The translations under genes were made by a program, and so were the position numbers. From Tupaia tana (lineage: Eukaryota > Chordata > Mammalia > Scandentia > Tupaiidae): 64,000 bases of DNA. Positions 1 through 10,107 of this stretch are shown piece by piece (position 1 is the first letter of the stretch; each line of letters starts with the position of its first letter). The notes under the pieces are model-generated. The model did no database searches. It was not told the DNA's origin and saw only the letters and a program-made list of their open reading frames with translations. Location: the NCBI GenBank assembly GCA_026018925.1, contig JAKSZU010000031.1, positions 12,880,648 to 12,944,647 on the forward strand. Reading direction: 5' to 3'.

Positions 1-127
1 GATGGAGAAATGGAGGCGAAGGGATTGCAGTGTGAGGACCCTCCATTGCGGGATGCTTTCTCCCTCCCTCTCTGTCTCTCTGTCTCTCTGTCTTGGGCAA
101 AATCACATGCCCTCCAATAATTAAAAA
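1..127 (+). mobile_element. SINE-A, 3' part, cut by window start
   Basis: Starts inside the GGAGGAGAAGGGATTGC body; CT-rich stretch and an altered CCTATAGCAAA-like end follow. The head lies before base 1. Confidence 0.75.
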
Positions 128-137
128 GGCAGGAAGA

Positions 138-410
138 GGGGCCAGCTGGTATCATGGTTACATTGCTTGACTCCCACATGGTTGACTGCGGTTCGAGTCC
201 CAGACCCAGTGATTTAACACACCGGGCGCATGTGCGTGCGTGCCCAAGATCCCGAGAGGAGAATGGAGGAGAAGGGATTTTGGCGTGGCCATCCCCCCTG
301 GGGGGGGGGTGATTTGTCGCTTTCTGTCTCTCTCTGTCTCTCCAGCAAGTATACATGCCCTATACCAAAAATCTCTCTTACAAAAATAAAAAAAAGAAAG
401 GAAAGAAAGA
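138..410 (+). mobile_element. SINE-A, full length
   Basis: GGGCCAGC start, B box GGTTCGAGTCC near 191, GGGCGCATGTGCGTGCGTGC body, CCCTATACC near 357 and an A-rich tail. Good example of the complete element. Confidence 0.85.
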
Positions 411-737
411 GTTAACCTTCTCCGTGTTCACTTGGGTGCTCCTCACCTCCTGTCCTGAGATGACCTTTTTTACTGGGAGTTTCGGCAGAAATCCCTGAGC
501 GGGCACACCTGTGGGTTAATTTAGGCCTTTATTGTTCCTCTCTCCGAGCCGGACTCTTTCATAACTCTGCACGCTGAGGTCTGCGGAGGAGCTTGGGTGT
601 GGCAGAGCAGGCTGACCTCGGGGAGTTTAATCCTGGGCCTGTTCTCGCTCATCATTTGCCTAATCATTATCTCAGGTGAGGGCTTCCAGCGTGGCACCTG
701 CCCGACTCGATTCATTCATTCTTCCCGCTCCTCTCAG
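411..737. other. Single-copy-looking sequence
   Basis: No repeat or open gene recognised. The part 620-680 carries several TAAT/ATTA cores (TTTAATCC, CCTAATCATTATC), a homeodomain-type composition that can mark conserved non-coding DNA; see findings. Confidence 0.4.
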
Positions 738-985
738 GGTAGTTAATGTCTGCGTGCATTTGCTGGAAAGGAGAGAGACAGAGAGATTCAGAGAGAGGGA
801 AGTGAGAAATGCACTCCCAGGGGGAATGGCCACGCTGCAATCCCTTCTCCTCCATGCTCCTCCTGGGGTCTGGGTCACACATGCACACGTGCCTGGCATG
901 AGTTTACGGCCATTGGGTCTGGGACTCAAGCCACGGCTGGCCGTGTGGGAGTCCAGTGACATAACTGCGATATCATCTGCTTGTC
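738..985 (-). mobile_element. SINE-A, diverged
   Basis: GAGAGACAGAGAG stretch, GGCCACGCTGCAATCCCTTCT body complement and a diverged B-box complement. The outer end of the tail is worn. Confidence 0.75.
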
Positions 986-1085
986 GCCAGGCGTCAGTTG
1001 TAAGCTGCCGGGTCCAGGACTTGGATTGTGGTCAGGTACACGGGAGTGGAGCAATGCAACCATTTTGCCATCTGCTGGTCCCCTA
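986..1085 (-). mobile_element. SINE head fragment
   Basis: GTAAGCTGCCGGGTCCAGGACTTGG and CCATCTGCTGGTCCCC are the complement of the tRNA-like head only. It abuts the preceding copy and the following + copy. Confidence 0.65.
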
Positions 1086-1398
1086 GATGGCGTCTTGGTT
1101 ACGTCACTGGACTCCCACATCGTCCACTGCGGTTCGAGTCTTGGACCTGGTGGCTTAAACTCATGCCGGGTCTTAGACCCGTATCTTGAGAAATACGCCA
1201 GGCACATGTGCATGTGTGCCCAAAATTCCGAGAGGAGAATGGAGGAAAAGGGATTGCAGTGTAGCCATCCCGCTTGGGGGGGAGGGGCGTGTTATTTCTC
1301 ACTTTCTCTCTCTCTCTCTATCTCTGTCTCTCTGGGGCAAGCACATGTGCCCTATGGCAAAAACCTTAAAAAAAAAAAAAAAAAAGCAAAAACCTTTA
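1086..1398 (+). mobile_element. SINE-A with internal extra segment
   Basis: Normal head and body. About 30 bases near 1172-1200 (TCTTAGACCCGTATCTTGAG) are not in other copies. Poly(A) of about 17 at 1369. Confidence 0.8.
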
Positions 1399-1519
1399 TA
1401 AAAAAAAAGAAGTGTGAGTCTATTTTGGTGCAAACAAAATTTGCATTCATGCATTCTTTTTCCATCACATGGATTTCAACAATTTTTTTGAAGACATCAT
1501 GTATTATCACAAAGGTAGG

Positions 1520-1553
1520 TTAGGGTTAGGGTTAGGGTTAGGGTTAGGGTTAG
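1520..1553 (+). repeat. Interstitial telomeric repeat (TTAGGG)5
   Basis: Five perfect TTAGGG units from 1520 to 1549 followed by TTAG, with degenerate flanks AGGTAGG and AGAGG. Too short for a telomere. Such tracts arise by break repair or as relics of former chromosome ends and are common in subtelomeric DNA. Confidence 0.92.
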
Positions 1554-1628
1554 AGGTTCAAGTGCTTCTATTACAAAATAACGCCCTGGTCTTGAAGGGG
1601 AAATCTCCAGCGTGGAGGCATTTATTTT

Positions 1629-1876
1629 TCTTTACCTATTTTGCTATAGGGCTCATGTGCGCGCTGCAGGGACAGAGAGTGACGGAGACACAGAAAGCGA
1701 CAAATCAGCCACTGGGGGGATGGCCACGCTACGATCCCTTCTGCTCCATTCTCCTCCTGCGATCTTGGGCATCGCTCCCCGAGCGTGATTTTCTACCGCT
1801 GGGTCCGGGATTCGAACTGTGGAGTTGGCCACGTGGGATCCGCTGCCTTCGCCACCACAGCACCTGCTGGTCCTGC
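1629..1876 (-). mobile_element. SINE-A
   Basis: TTTTGCTATAGGGC tail complement at 1639, GGCCACGCTACGATCCCTTCT body, CACCTGCTGGTCC head end near 1860-1874. Confidence 0.8.
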
Positions 1877-2429
1877 ACCGGGTTTTGCATGTGTGACTGT
1901 GTGACCAGCCCCTCTGTGGGTGAGGGTCCCTGGGCCTGCTTTGGGCCCCCTTCCAGGAACTACCAGTGTGTCTGCTCAGCCTCCTTCCCCCCAACTCCTC
2001 CCTGAGCCTGCAGCCCTTCCCTGTCCCAGCCCTGTCTCCCTGTGTGTGCATGTGTGTACATGTGTGCACGCCCGTGCCAGGAGGGTATGTACACGTTTTA
2101 ACATTCTTTCACTGGACCGTAAGGCTGAGCCAGGGCTGGCCTCCGCAGAGCCTCGCTCACCCCGGGGATGGCTAATCAGTGACTCTGTGTGATGTGCTTT
2201 GCAAATGCGAGACTCTCCTGTTCTCCAGTCCCAGGGATGATGAGGGCTGGGGTGGTTTTACAAGTTAATTACCCGGAAGATGGGGGAGTGGCTTTTCAGG
2301 CACGTATTGTCTGCGCTGTTGAACAGATAAGGAATAATGAGAGTGGTGGGAAGAGAGAAAAATGGCCCTGGCTGCCAGCCCGGGAGGTGCCCACAGCCTG
2401 GCTCTGGCAGCTGGGGTACGTGGTAGATG
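1877..2429. other. Single-copy-looking sequence
   Basis: No gene recognised. Contains a TGTGTGCATGTGTGTACATG stretch near 2041 and, at 2190-2370, non-repetitive sequence with GATAAGG at 2326 and AAGTTAATTACCC at 2262, which looks like ordinary intronic DNA with possible binding sites. Confidence 0.35.
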
Positions 2430-2549
2430 CGTGGCCCAAGTCTAAGAGCAGGATGCAGGCGAAGGGGTTGCAGGGCGGCTGTTCCCCCAGGGGGTGATTT
2501 CTCACTTTCCCTCTCACTGGCACGCCCCGTGGAAAGAACCTTAATTTTT
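2430..2549 (+). mobile_element. SINE-A 3' fragment
   Basis: GGATGCAGGCGAAGGGGTTGC body, CCCAGGGGGTGATTTCTCAC, short CT stretch. The head is absent. Confidence 0.6.
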
Positions 2550-2600
2550 TTTTTTGAGGCATTTTTGCAATAGAGCGCGTTTGCTAGCCAGAGAGACAGA
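2550..2600 (-). mobile_element. SINE-A tail fragment
   Basis: TTTTTTGCAATAGAGCGCG and CCAGAGAGACAGAG are the complement of the tail. It is interrupted at once by a + strand copy, giving a head-lacking chimera. Confidence 0.55.
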
Positions 2601-2812
2601 GATGCAAAGTGTAGTTCAAGCCCCGGACCCGGCAGCTTGAAATTTATACAGGCGCATGTGCGTGAGTGCCCAAGATCCCGAGAAGAGAATGGAGGGGACG
2701 GGATTGCGGCACGGCCATTCCCCCTGGGGGTGCTTTCTCGTTTTCTGTCTCTATGTCTCCAGCGAGCGTACGCGCCCTATAGGAAAAGGCTCTCTAAAAA
2801 ACAAACAAACAG
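2601..2812 (+). mobile_element. SINE-A, 5' truncated
   Basis: Begins at the B-box region (GTAGTTCAAGCCCCGGACCC), then a clean body and CCCTATAGGAAAAGG near 2776. Confidence 0.75.
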
Positions 2813-2891
2813 AGTTGAATTAACAGCTGTTTCCAACCTTCCCCTTCATGTCTTCAAGTGTCTCTGCTGTATTTTAAAATCATTATGTAGA

Positions 2892-3004
2892 GGGCCAACC
2901 GGCGGCATGGTGGTTGGGACAGCTGGATCCCACGTGGTCAGTTGTGGGGTTTGAGCCCCAGACCTGGTAGCTGCAGAAACATGCTGGGTGCGTGTGCACG
3001 CACA

Positions 3005-3035
<31 letters not shown>

Positions 3036-3188
3036 GCCCGGAATACTGACACGGGGAGAGACGGAGAAAGGATGGCAGTGTGAGCCTGACCCACTGGTGG
3101 TCGATTTCTCTCTGTCTCTGTCTCTCTGTCTCTGTCTCTCTCTTTCTCTGTTGGCAATCGCATGTGCCTTCTGACTACTTAAAAAAAG
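2892..3188 (+). mobile_element. SINE-A carrying a (TG)n expansion
   Basis: Head at 2892 and a tail ending ACTACTTAAAAAAAGG. The GCATGTGCGTGCGTGC part of the body has grown into a TG repeat. Confidence 0.75.
3005..3036. repeat. (TG)n microsatellite
   Basis: About 13 TG units then CGTGTG, inside the SINE-A body at the same place as the tracts near 29376 and 49040. Confidence 0.9.
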
Positions 3189-3197
3189 GGATATTTC

Positions 3198-3420
3198 GGG
3201 CCAGTCAGTGACTGCGGTGCTGAAGGTGACGGGATAACCGACATGTCCAATTGCACAGTTCTAATCCGCGGACCCAGTAACTGTAGAACCACGGTAAGAT
3301 CATGTGTGTGCATGCCTCACAGCCATGAAGGACAGGGAGACGGAGGGCGAGGGAGTGCGGCATGACCGTGCCCCGTGGGGGCTGCTTTCTCACTGCCTGT
3401 CTCTGCCTCTCTCCAGCAGT
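3198..3420 (+). mobile_element. SINE-A, diverged
   Basis: GGGCCAGTCAGTGAC head, changed B box, GACAGGGAGACGGAGGG in place of the body, short CT stretch; joined to a - strand copy. Confidence 0.6.
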
Positions 3421-3427
3421 CACACCG

Positions 3428-3572
3428 CAATCCTTCTTCTCTATTCTCTCGGGATCTTGGGCACGCAGACACACGTGCCTGGTGTGTTCTAAGCTGCCGG
3501 GTCCAGGATTTGAACTGTTGTCATCCATATGGGAGTCCAGTGCCTTAACCAGCACACAATGTGCTGGCCTTG
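3428..3572 (-). mobile_element. SINE-A head half
   Basis: GCAATCCTTCTTCTC to AATGTGCTGGCC: complement of body and head without the tail, directly after the + copy. Confidence 0.65.
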
Positions 3573-3595
3573 GCTCCCATCCCTCTCTTTTCTTA

Positions 3596-3760
3596 AACTA
3601 TTTGTTTCTTTTTGTCCCAAGTGAGACAGAGATAGAGAGAGACAGAGAGACTGGTTCAGCCACCCCTGGAACCAGGGCATGCATGTGGCCGGTGTCCTCA
3701 GGGAGGGCTCCAGATGTGAACCCAGAACCTTCCCGTGCAGATGAGCCCTGCAGGCCCTCG
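3596..3760 (-). mobile_element. Older SINE-like element (third type)
   Basis: GAGACAGAGATAGAGAG stretch, then GGCATGCATGTGGCCGGTGT, CAGGGAGGGCTCCAGATGTG and AACCCAGAACCTTCC. A related run occurs at 24640-24800. The reverse complement has a B-box-like GGTTCACATC. Family not recognised. Confidence 0.4.
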
Positions 3761-3894
3761 TGTTCTCCCGCCGTCTCCCCGCCTGGCCCTCCCGTGGCGC
3801 CTCTTACTATGTCATGCTTCCGAAGGAAGATGGCGCTCCCCGGTGTCCAAACCCATGCTCTGTCTCAGCAGCCGCCTCTTTACGGCCGGTGAGC

Positions 3895-4056
3895 GAGGGC
3901 CAGCCGAGGGGTGTGGGAGTTACGGCAGCTGGGTCCCACATGGCCAGCTGCCGGGTTTCAGTCCTGGATCCGATGGCTCGACAAACAGCAGGTGTGTGCG
4001 GGTGCCCCAACCCAACCAGAGGATGGAGGACAGCCCTCCTGGAGAGAGAGGGTGCT

Positions 4057-4107
<51 letters not shown>

Positions 4108-4152
4108 TTCTCAAGCACACACATCCTATAGCAAATTTTAAAAATAAAAGAC
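3895..4152 (+). mobile_element. SINE-A with (CT)n expansion
   Basis: Head GAGGGCCAGCCGAGG; body shortened; the CT part has grown to about 50 bases at 4060-4112; tail CCTATAGCAAATTTTAAAA. Confidence 0.75.
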
Positions 4153-4749
4153 CATCTGTAACAGGTAGCAACGTATTGGATAAATAATACACCCGGAAAT
4201 GCAAGGTGTCACAGTCGGCGGAAATACGAAGGGGATCGATACTGCTCTAAGTCAGCTATGTGGAAGAAATGAAAATGAAAATAAACAAATTAATCATTAT
4301 TCAGCACACAGAGAATGATTAGAGAATTAAGACGCAGGAAAATGAAAGCAATAATGGTCTACAGAAATAAAATACAAAGTAGAAAGCACAGAGAGTTAAA
4401 AAAAAAAAAAAGGCATTGTCTCCTTAAAGTAAAAATGGAAAGAGTGATAGCTCACCAAACAATTATTCAATGCTCACTCCACAGAAAGGCAAGAAGAAAT
4501 TAGCATGCCTTGGACAGATGAGAGGAAGTAACACCTAATAAAAATATGATTGAAATTTGGACCAAAAAAAAAAGCACCCTAATTTATTCTTGACTCGAGG
4601 CTAATATATTTGATTACCTCCCTGTGGGCAAAAGATACCTTATTGCAAAGAAAAGAAAATGGAATTTTCCCAAACTGATGCCAATGGAAAAGCTGACAGA
4701 AAAAACCAGAATGCTCCATCAAAAGATTTCTTGCATTATTGATTTGCTT
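4153..4749. other. AT-rich single-copy sequence
   Basis: No repeat family recognised. Clearly AT-richer than its surroundings, with clustered TAAT cores (AAATTAATCATTATTCAG at 4288, AATGATTAGAGAATTAAG at 4314). A possible conserved non-coding element; no coding signal. Confidence 0.4.
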
Positions 4750-5002
4750 TCTTTTTTTATTTTGAATTTTGCCAGAGGGGATGTGCGCTCATCAGAGACA
4801 AAGAGAAAGAGAGAGCGAGAGAAGTGAGAAAGCGCGCCCCGTGGGGAGTGGTCACACACAATCCCTTCTCCCTGTCTCCTTCCCCTGCATATTTCGCACA
4901 CACACGAGCTCTTGGTGTGTTGTTCAAGCTGCCAGATCCAGGACAGCTACCCCGCCACGTGGGAGTCCAGTGACGGAACCATGAGGCCATCTGCTGGTCC
5001 CC
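4750..5002 (-). mobile_element. SINE-A
   Basis: TTTTGCCAGAGGGGATGTGC tail complement, ACACAATCCCTTCTCC body, GCCATCTGCTGGTCCC head end. Confidence 0.75.
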
Positions 5003-5567
5003 GTTCTTCTATGCAAAATGTGGCATGACTTTTCCAAACACCCAGCATGTGACGAGAAGTTTCATTCCTTCCCTGTATCGCCGCCTCTACCTCAGGTCAC
5101 ATGGGTCCCTTACCTGGGTCACAGCAGGGCTTCCCGGTTGCCTTTCCCACCTTCCGCTTTGGCCTGGGAGCATGGCTCAGTGACCTGCATGCCAGCTCAG
5201 ACTCACAGGAGCAGGAGGGCTTTCATGGCCCAGCCCCGTCCTCACCTTGCATACGTTAGCCCTGCCCTCTGAGCGTTCTTTTCCTCCTCTTCTTTCCTCC
5301 TGATGGGCACGCCAGACTTTAGCTTCCACAGCAGATCCTGGAAGAGCTGGCCTTCAGTCTGGCGCCTCGCTCCTGCTTCTCTTAGGACGCTTAGCCTCCT
5401 ACAGCAGCAGCCTCACACATTGGACTGTTGTTTAAACCGTCCCCGATGGGCCTAGACCCGGCGCAGTTCCTGGCACTTCTGTGCACGGAAAAAATATTGG
5501 GCAAAGGAGTGAGATATCTGAGGACATCTTGTTCATTGTGGGGTCTCGATGAGTGGCAGGTGCCATG
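5003..5567. other. Single-copy-looking sequence
   Basis: GC-moderate DNA with no repeat or gene recognised. It runs straight into the GATGGT array. Confidence 0.35.
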
Positions 5568-6222
5568 TTGATGGTGCTGATAATAATGATGGTGGTGATG
5601 GTGGTGGTGGTCATGGCAGTGGGGGTGATGGTGATGATTGTGGTGATGGTGATGATGGTGGTGATGGTGATGATGGTGGTGATGGTGGTACTGATGGAGG
5701 TGATGGTGTTGATGAAGATGATGGTGGTGATGGTGATGATGGTGGTGATGGTGGTACTGATAGAGGTGACGATGGTGTTGATGAAGATGATGGTGGTGAT
5801 GGTGATGATGGCGGTGGTGATGGTGGTGGTGATGGTGATGATGGTGGTGGTGATGGAGATGATGGCAGTGATGGTGGTGATGGTGTTGATGGAGATGATG
5901 GCGGTGATGGTGGTGATGATGGTATGATGTTGGTGATGACAGTGCTGTTGATAATGCTACTGCTGCTGGTGGTGGTGATGATGGTGGTGGTGATGGTGGT
6001 GATGGCGGTGATGATGGTGGTGGTGACGGTGGTGGTGATGATGATGGTGTTGATGGAGATGATGGTGGTGATGATGATGTTGATGGTATGATGGTGATGA
6101 CAGTGATGTTGATAATGCTACTGCTGCTGGTGGTGGCAATGATGGTAATGGTGGTGATGGCAATGATGATGGTGGTGATGACAGTGGTAGTGATGATGGC
6201 CATGTTGATGGAGATGATGGTG
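5568..6222. repeat. GATGGT/GATGAT array, left part
   Basis: Imperfect 3/6/9-base repeat (GATGGTGATGATGGTGGT pattern) with scattered GTTGAT and CTGCTGCTGGTGG variants. Because the step is a multiple of three, long poly-Asp/Gly, poly-Met/Val and poly-His frames appear on both strands; these are not genes. Confidence 0.92.
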
Positions 6223-6495
6223 GGGACCAGCACTTAGTGTAATGGCTATGTCACTGGACCCCATGTAGCCAACCGCGGTTTGAGTCCCGGACCTGGTGGC
6301 TTAAACTCATGCCGGGCGCGTGTGCGTGCATGCCCAAGATCCCGAGAGGAGAATGGAGGAGAAGGGATTGTGGCGTGACCATCCCACCTGGGGGGTGATT
6401 TCTCGCTTTCTGTCTCTCTGTCTCTCTCTGTCTTTCTGGCGAGCACACGCGCCCTATAGCAAAAACCTCTCCAAAAAAAGAGAAAAAAGAAAAAA
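6223..6495 (+). mobile_element. SINE-A inserted in the GATGGT array
   Basis: Complete element with TATAGCAAAAACCTCTCC and an A-rich tail. Flanked by the 13-base direct repeat GAGATGATGGTGG at 6211-6223 and 6496-6508, a target-site duplication typical of L1-driven insertion. The insertion postdates this part of the array. Confidence 0.93.
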
Positions 6496-7345
6496 GAGAT
6501 GATGGTGGTGATGATGATGGTGACGGTATGATGCTGGTGATGATAGCGATGTTGATAATGCTACTGCTGTTGATGGTGGCAATGACGATGGTGGTGATGA
6601 TGGTGGTGGTGATGATGGTGATGATAGTGGTGATAGTGATGATGATGACGGTAGTAATGATGGTGGTGATGGCGATGATGATGGTAATGATAATGGTGGT
6701 GTTGATGGTGATGATGGTGGTGATGGTGATGATGATGATGGTAGTAATGATGGTGGTGATGGCGATGATGGTAATGATAATGGTGGTGTTGATGGTGATG
6801 ATGGTGGTGATGGTGATGATGATGGTGATGATAATGGTGGTGTTGATGGTGATGATGGTGGTGATGGTGATGATGATGGTGATGATAATGGTGGTGTTGA
6901 TGGTGATGATGGGATGATGACGGTGGTGATGGCGATGATGATGGTAATGATAATGGTGGTGTTGATGGTGATGACGGTGGTGATGGTGATGATGATGGTG
7001 ATGATAATGGTGGTGTTGATGGTGATGATGGTGGTGATGACGATGGTGGTGATAGCGATGATGATGGTAATGATAATGGTGGTGCTGATGGTGATGTTGG
7101 TGGTGATGGTGATGATGATGGTGATGATAATGGTGGTGTTGATGGTGATGATGGGATGATGACGATGGTGATGGTGATGATGATGGTGATGATAATGGTG
7201 GTGTTGATGGTGATGATGGTGGTGATGACGATGGTGGTGATGGTGATGATGGTAATGATAGTGGTGTTAATGGTGATAACGCTGGTGATGACAATGGTGT
7301 GGATGCTGGTGATGTGATGATGCAAAGCGTGATGACAGTGATGAT
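6496..7345. repeat. GATGGT/GATGAT array, right part
   Basis: Continues the same pattern after the SINE. A longer period is visible: a block with GATGATAATGGTGGTGTTGA recurs many times between 6690 and 7215, so the right part expanded in larger steps than the left. Confidence 0.92.
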
Positions 7346-8343
7346 AACAATGATGATTGCCACTATGACCCATCACAGTTGCTGTCAGATAAAATCACAG
7401 AATCTTGGAGGTGAGGCACACAGACATTTTAGGGCACGTTGGGGATGCCCAGCCACTTGCCAACACTGTCATATTCGTGTTCGTTTCCCTAAAATAGACT
7501 TTTTCCACTGTGACACAAGGAAGGCTCATTAATTCTGTGGGCTTTATTGAATCTTGGGTTGGGATCATATTTAATTTAAAATAATTGTCAGACTGAATAT
7601 CCAGAGAAAGTAATCATAGTTGTCTTTTAGAACTTGGATGTCTTTCCATAACTTTTAAATCCTTCCTCTTGAGCTGAATTTTTGCAATTTTTGCTCAGCT
7701 CGAGAGCAAACTGATACGGCCAGAAATGAATTAACTCATGTTCACATTCATTTCATTGATATCTTTGTCACTTGGTAAGGAAAGTTCCAGGAAGAAATAG
7801 TGCCTGAAATTGCCACTGTGATTGTATAGCCCTTGCTCTTGCCTAGAACACTCAATAGAGTATTCATAGTCAATGTTGTAACGGAGTGCTTGATGTTGAT
7901 TGAAATACAGTCAGTCGGGACAAGGTAAAATATGAAACTCCTCAAGGACTTGACAACTTTCTCATATCGGAACTACAGTTGTCACCCTGTCTGTCTATTC
8001 TTCTTGTAGCTGGCATTCGCACATTTAAAAGAACTTCTTTGAAAGACCTTTTCTCCACGACATTAATTACATTACGTATAACCTTTGCTGCAGTCGCGTG
8101 GGTACAGAGACAGGACACCTCCCCTGAGGAGATGCAAGTCACAGGTCATCGACTCACTCTTCTTTCTCTCCAGAGGAAGAACGATTTGGACATTGTAAAT
8201 GGATTCGACAAAATGGTTGGCTCCCCTGTTCCCCTTTTTCATAAGAGCTCTTTTATCTAAATCTCAATGTATTTATGTGAGTCCCGAGAGCATGACTCTT
8301 GTCAGACCTCTCCTACTTCCTGTTGGAAATCATTCTTTTTTCC
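7346..8343. other. AT-rich single-copy island
   Basis: About 1 kb with no SINE, L1 or tandem repeat recognised, the longest such AT-rich stretch in the first half. Contains TTTAATTTAAAATAATTG and GAATTAACTCATG. Short frames only. Candidate conserved non-coding sequence or very old, unrecognised repeat. Confidence 0.4.
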
Positions 8344-8496
8344 TTAAAATAATTATTTTATTTCATTTATTATCATTATTATTTGTTTAATTTGACCAGA
8401 AAGAGAGAGAGGGAAAGTAAGAAAGCCAGTCTCCAGATCCAGGACTCGAACCATGGTCGTCCAGTGCCTTACGCACCACGCCACCTGCTGGCCCCC
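8344..8496 (-). mobile_element. SINE-B
   Basis: AATTATTTTATTTCATTTAT tail complement, TTTGACCAGAAAGAGAG, B-box complement GGACTCGAACC, CCACCTGCTGGCCCC end. Confidence 0.88.
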
Positions 8497-9239
8497 TGGT
8501 GGAAATATCCTATAAACAAAGACATTTTTCTACCTCAGTTAGCCATGTTCCAAATAAACACATCTTCTCACTTATTTTAGGGGGCAGTCGGGGGAGAGAC
8601 CTTCTGCAACACCATGAAGAAGTAATGACTAGCATACTTTCCTGGATAATCCATCAAGCGTGTTTTTGGTGATTGTTTCTGGATTGTTCTGTGGGCTTCT
8701 CTTCCTAAGTCCCTGATGTTTCCTCTTCCTGGAGTCTGGGGAGGCTGGTGAAGGTCTGACATCCTCAACCCTTTGTATCTTCTACAGTTAACCCCAGTCT
8801 TAACTCCTGCCTCCTCCCAGGTCCTGCCTTCAGCTCCTCTGGGTTGTCTAAATAAGAAAGGTTCAGGAAGCTCAAAGTGCACTTGTCCACGGAGTCGATG
8901 TTGCATTCTGAACAGTTTCATTGTCTACATGAGTCTAGGGGGGCCCTTAGGAGGTCTTCAGGCATCTTCTACTCCACGTTCTGCCCCCGGCAGGTGAAGC
9001 AATGCTGTCATTGAAGCTATGGGTCACCCAGAGTTTAGAGCATGCCCTCATCAAACTGACTGTTACATGGAGTGGGCAGCTCTCAAATGAAGCCGAGCGC
9101 CAGCTACCTGGGGCTCCTTCCAAATGCATACTTCAAGACTTGGCTCTTAAAATAATCATGTACTACCTGTCTGGTTGGAAGTTTCCAGTAGAATTCTCAA
9201 GCATCTCCCTTGCTTTGCTTCAGTTGGGTTTTCTTTCTT
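8497..9239. other. Single-copy-looking sequence
   Basis: No repeat or gene recognised in about 740 bases. No open frame with gene-like features. Confidence 0.35.
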
Positions 9240-9400
9240 TCTTTTTTTTTAGAGCATTTTGTTAACCTTATGGCATGTGTTCTTCCTGGAGAGAGAGAGA
9301 GAGAGAAGGAGAGAGAGACAGAGACAGAGAAAGGGAAAGTGAGAAGTCACCACCCTCCCCAGGGAGAGGCTTGAAGTTCCTCACCCCGTTGCAGAACGTT
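9240..9400 (-). mobile_element. SINE-A tail half
   Basis: TTTTTTTTAGAGCATTTTG, long GAGAGA stretch, AAGTGAGAAGTCACC. It stops before the head. Confidence 0.65.
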
Positions 9401-9477
9401 CAGCATCACAAGGGAAATAGGGCAAAGCTGATTTCGTCTCCGGCTGTTATCCCCATCCACTTTTTACTCTTCTTCTT

Positions 9478-9664
9478 AAAATTTATTTTACCTTTTATTT
9501 AAACTTTATTGATTATTATTTTTAATTTGCCCTGGGGTGTGTGTGCACTCACCAGAGAGAGATCCAGAAAGAAAGAGAGAAAGTGACAAGGCTCTAGGTC
9601 CAGGACTTGAACTGTAGTCATGTGGGAGTCCAGCACCCCAGTCACCACACCACCTGCTGGCCCC
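9478..9664 (-). mobile_element. SINE-B / SINE-A hybrid-like copy
   Basis: Long AT tail complement as in SINE-B but with TTTGCCCTGGGGTGTGTGTG and CTCACCAGAGAG from the SINE-A 3' end. Head end CCACCTGCTGGCCCCC. An intermediate between the two types. Confidence 0.75.
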
Positions 9665-9919
9665 CTATTTTTTAATTTTGCTGTAGGGTGCGTACGCTTG
9701 CCAGAGAAGACAAGGAGAAAGAGAGAGAGAAAGTGAGGAAGTACCCCCGGGGAGCTGGTTACACCACAATCCCCTCTCCTCCATTCCCCTGTTGGGAACG
9801 CACACACATGTGCACGCACATGCATGGCATTTGTTTCAAGCAGGTGGGTCCAGGATTTGATTCTTGTAGTTGGCCATATAGGATCCAGTCACCTTAACCA
9901 CTGTGCTTCTGGCTGGCCT
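9665..9919 (-). mobile_element. SINE-A
   Basis: TTTTGCTGTAGGGTGCG tail complement follows the previous copy without a gap; head ends CTTCTGGCTGGCC. Confidence 0.78.
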
Positions 9920-9974
9920 TAGACTTCATTTCTATCTATAGTCCATGTGATATTTACAAGGTCTGAACATGCTC

Positions 9975-10107
9975 CTTAGTCTGTTCAGGCTGTTGTAACA
10001 AAATACCTTAGACTGGGTAATTTGTAATTGACAGACATTGATTGCTCACTGTTCTGGAGGCTGGAAGTCCAAGATCCAGGTGGGAGCAACTCCAACATCA
10101 TCCTCAT
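9975..10107 (-). mobile_element. MaLR/MLT1-type LTR fragment
   Basis: Antisense match to the 3' end of an MLT1-like LTR: CTGTTCAGGCTGTTGTAAC, AAAATACCTTAGACTGGGT and CTGTTCTGGAGGCTGGAAG. An ancient (placental-age) fossil, partial; an ACCATC array begins where the LTR text stops. Confidence 0.72.

Noticed and set aside
5391-7376. Frames rich in His, Asp/Gly or Met/Val of 120-370 residues
   Set aside because: Translations of the GATGGT array in different frames.
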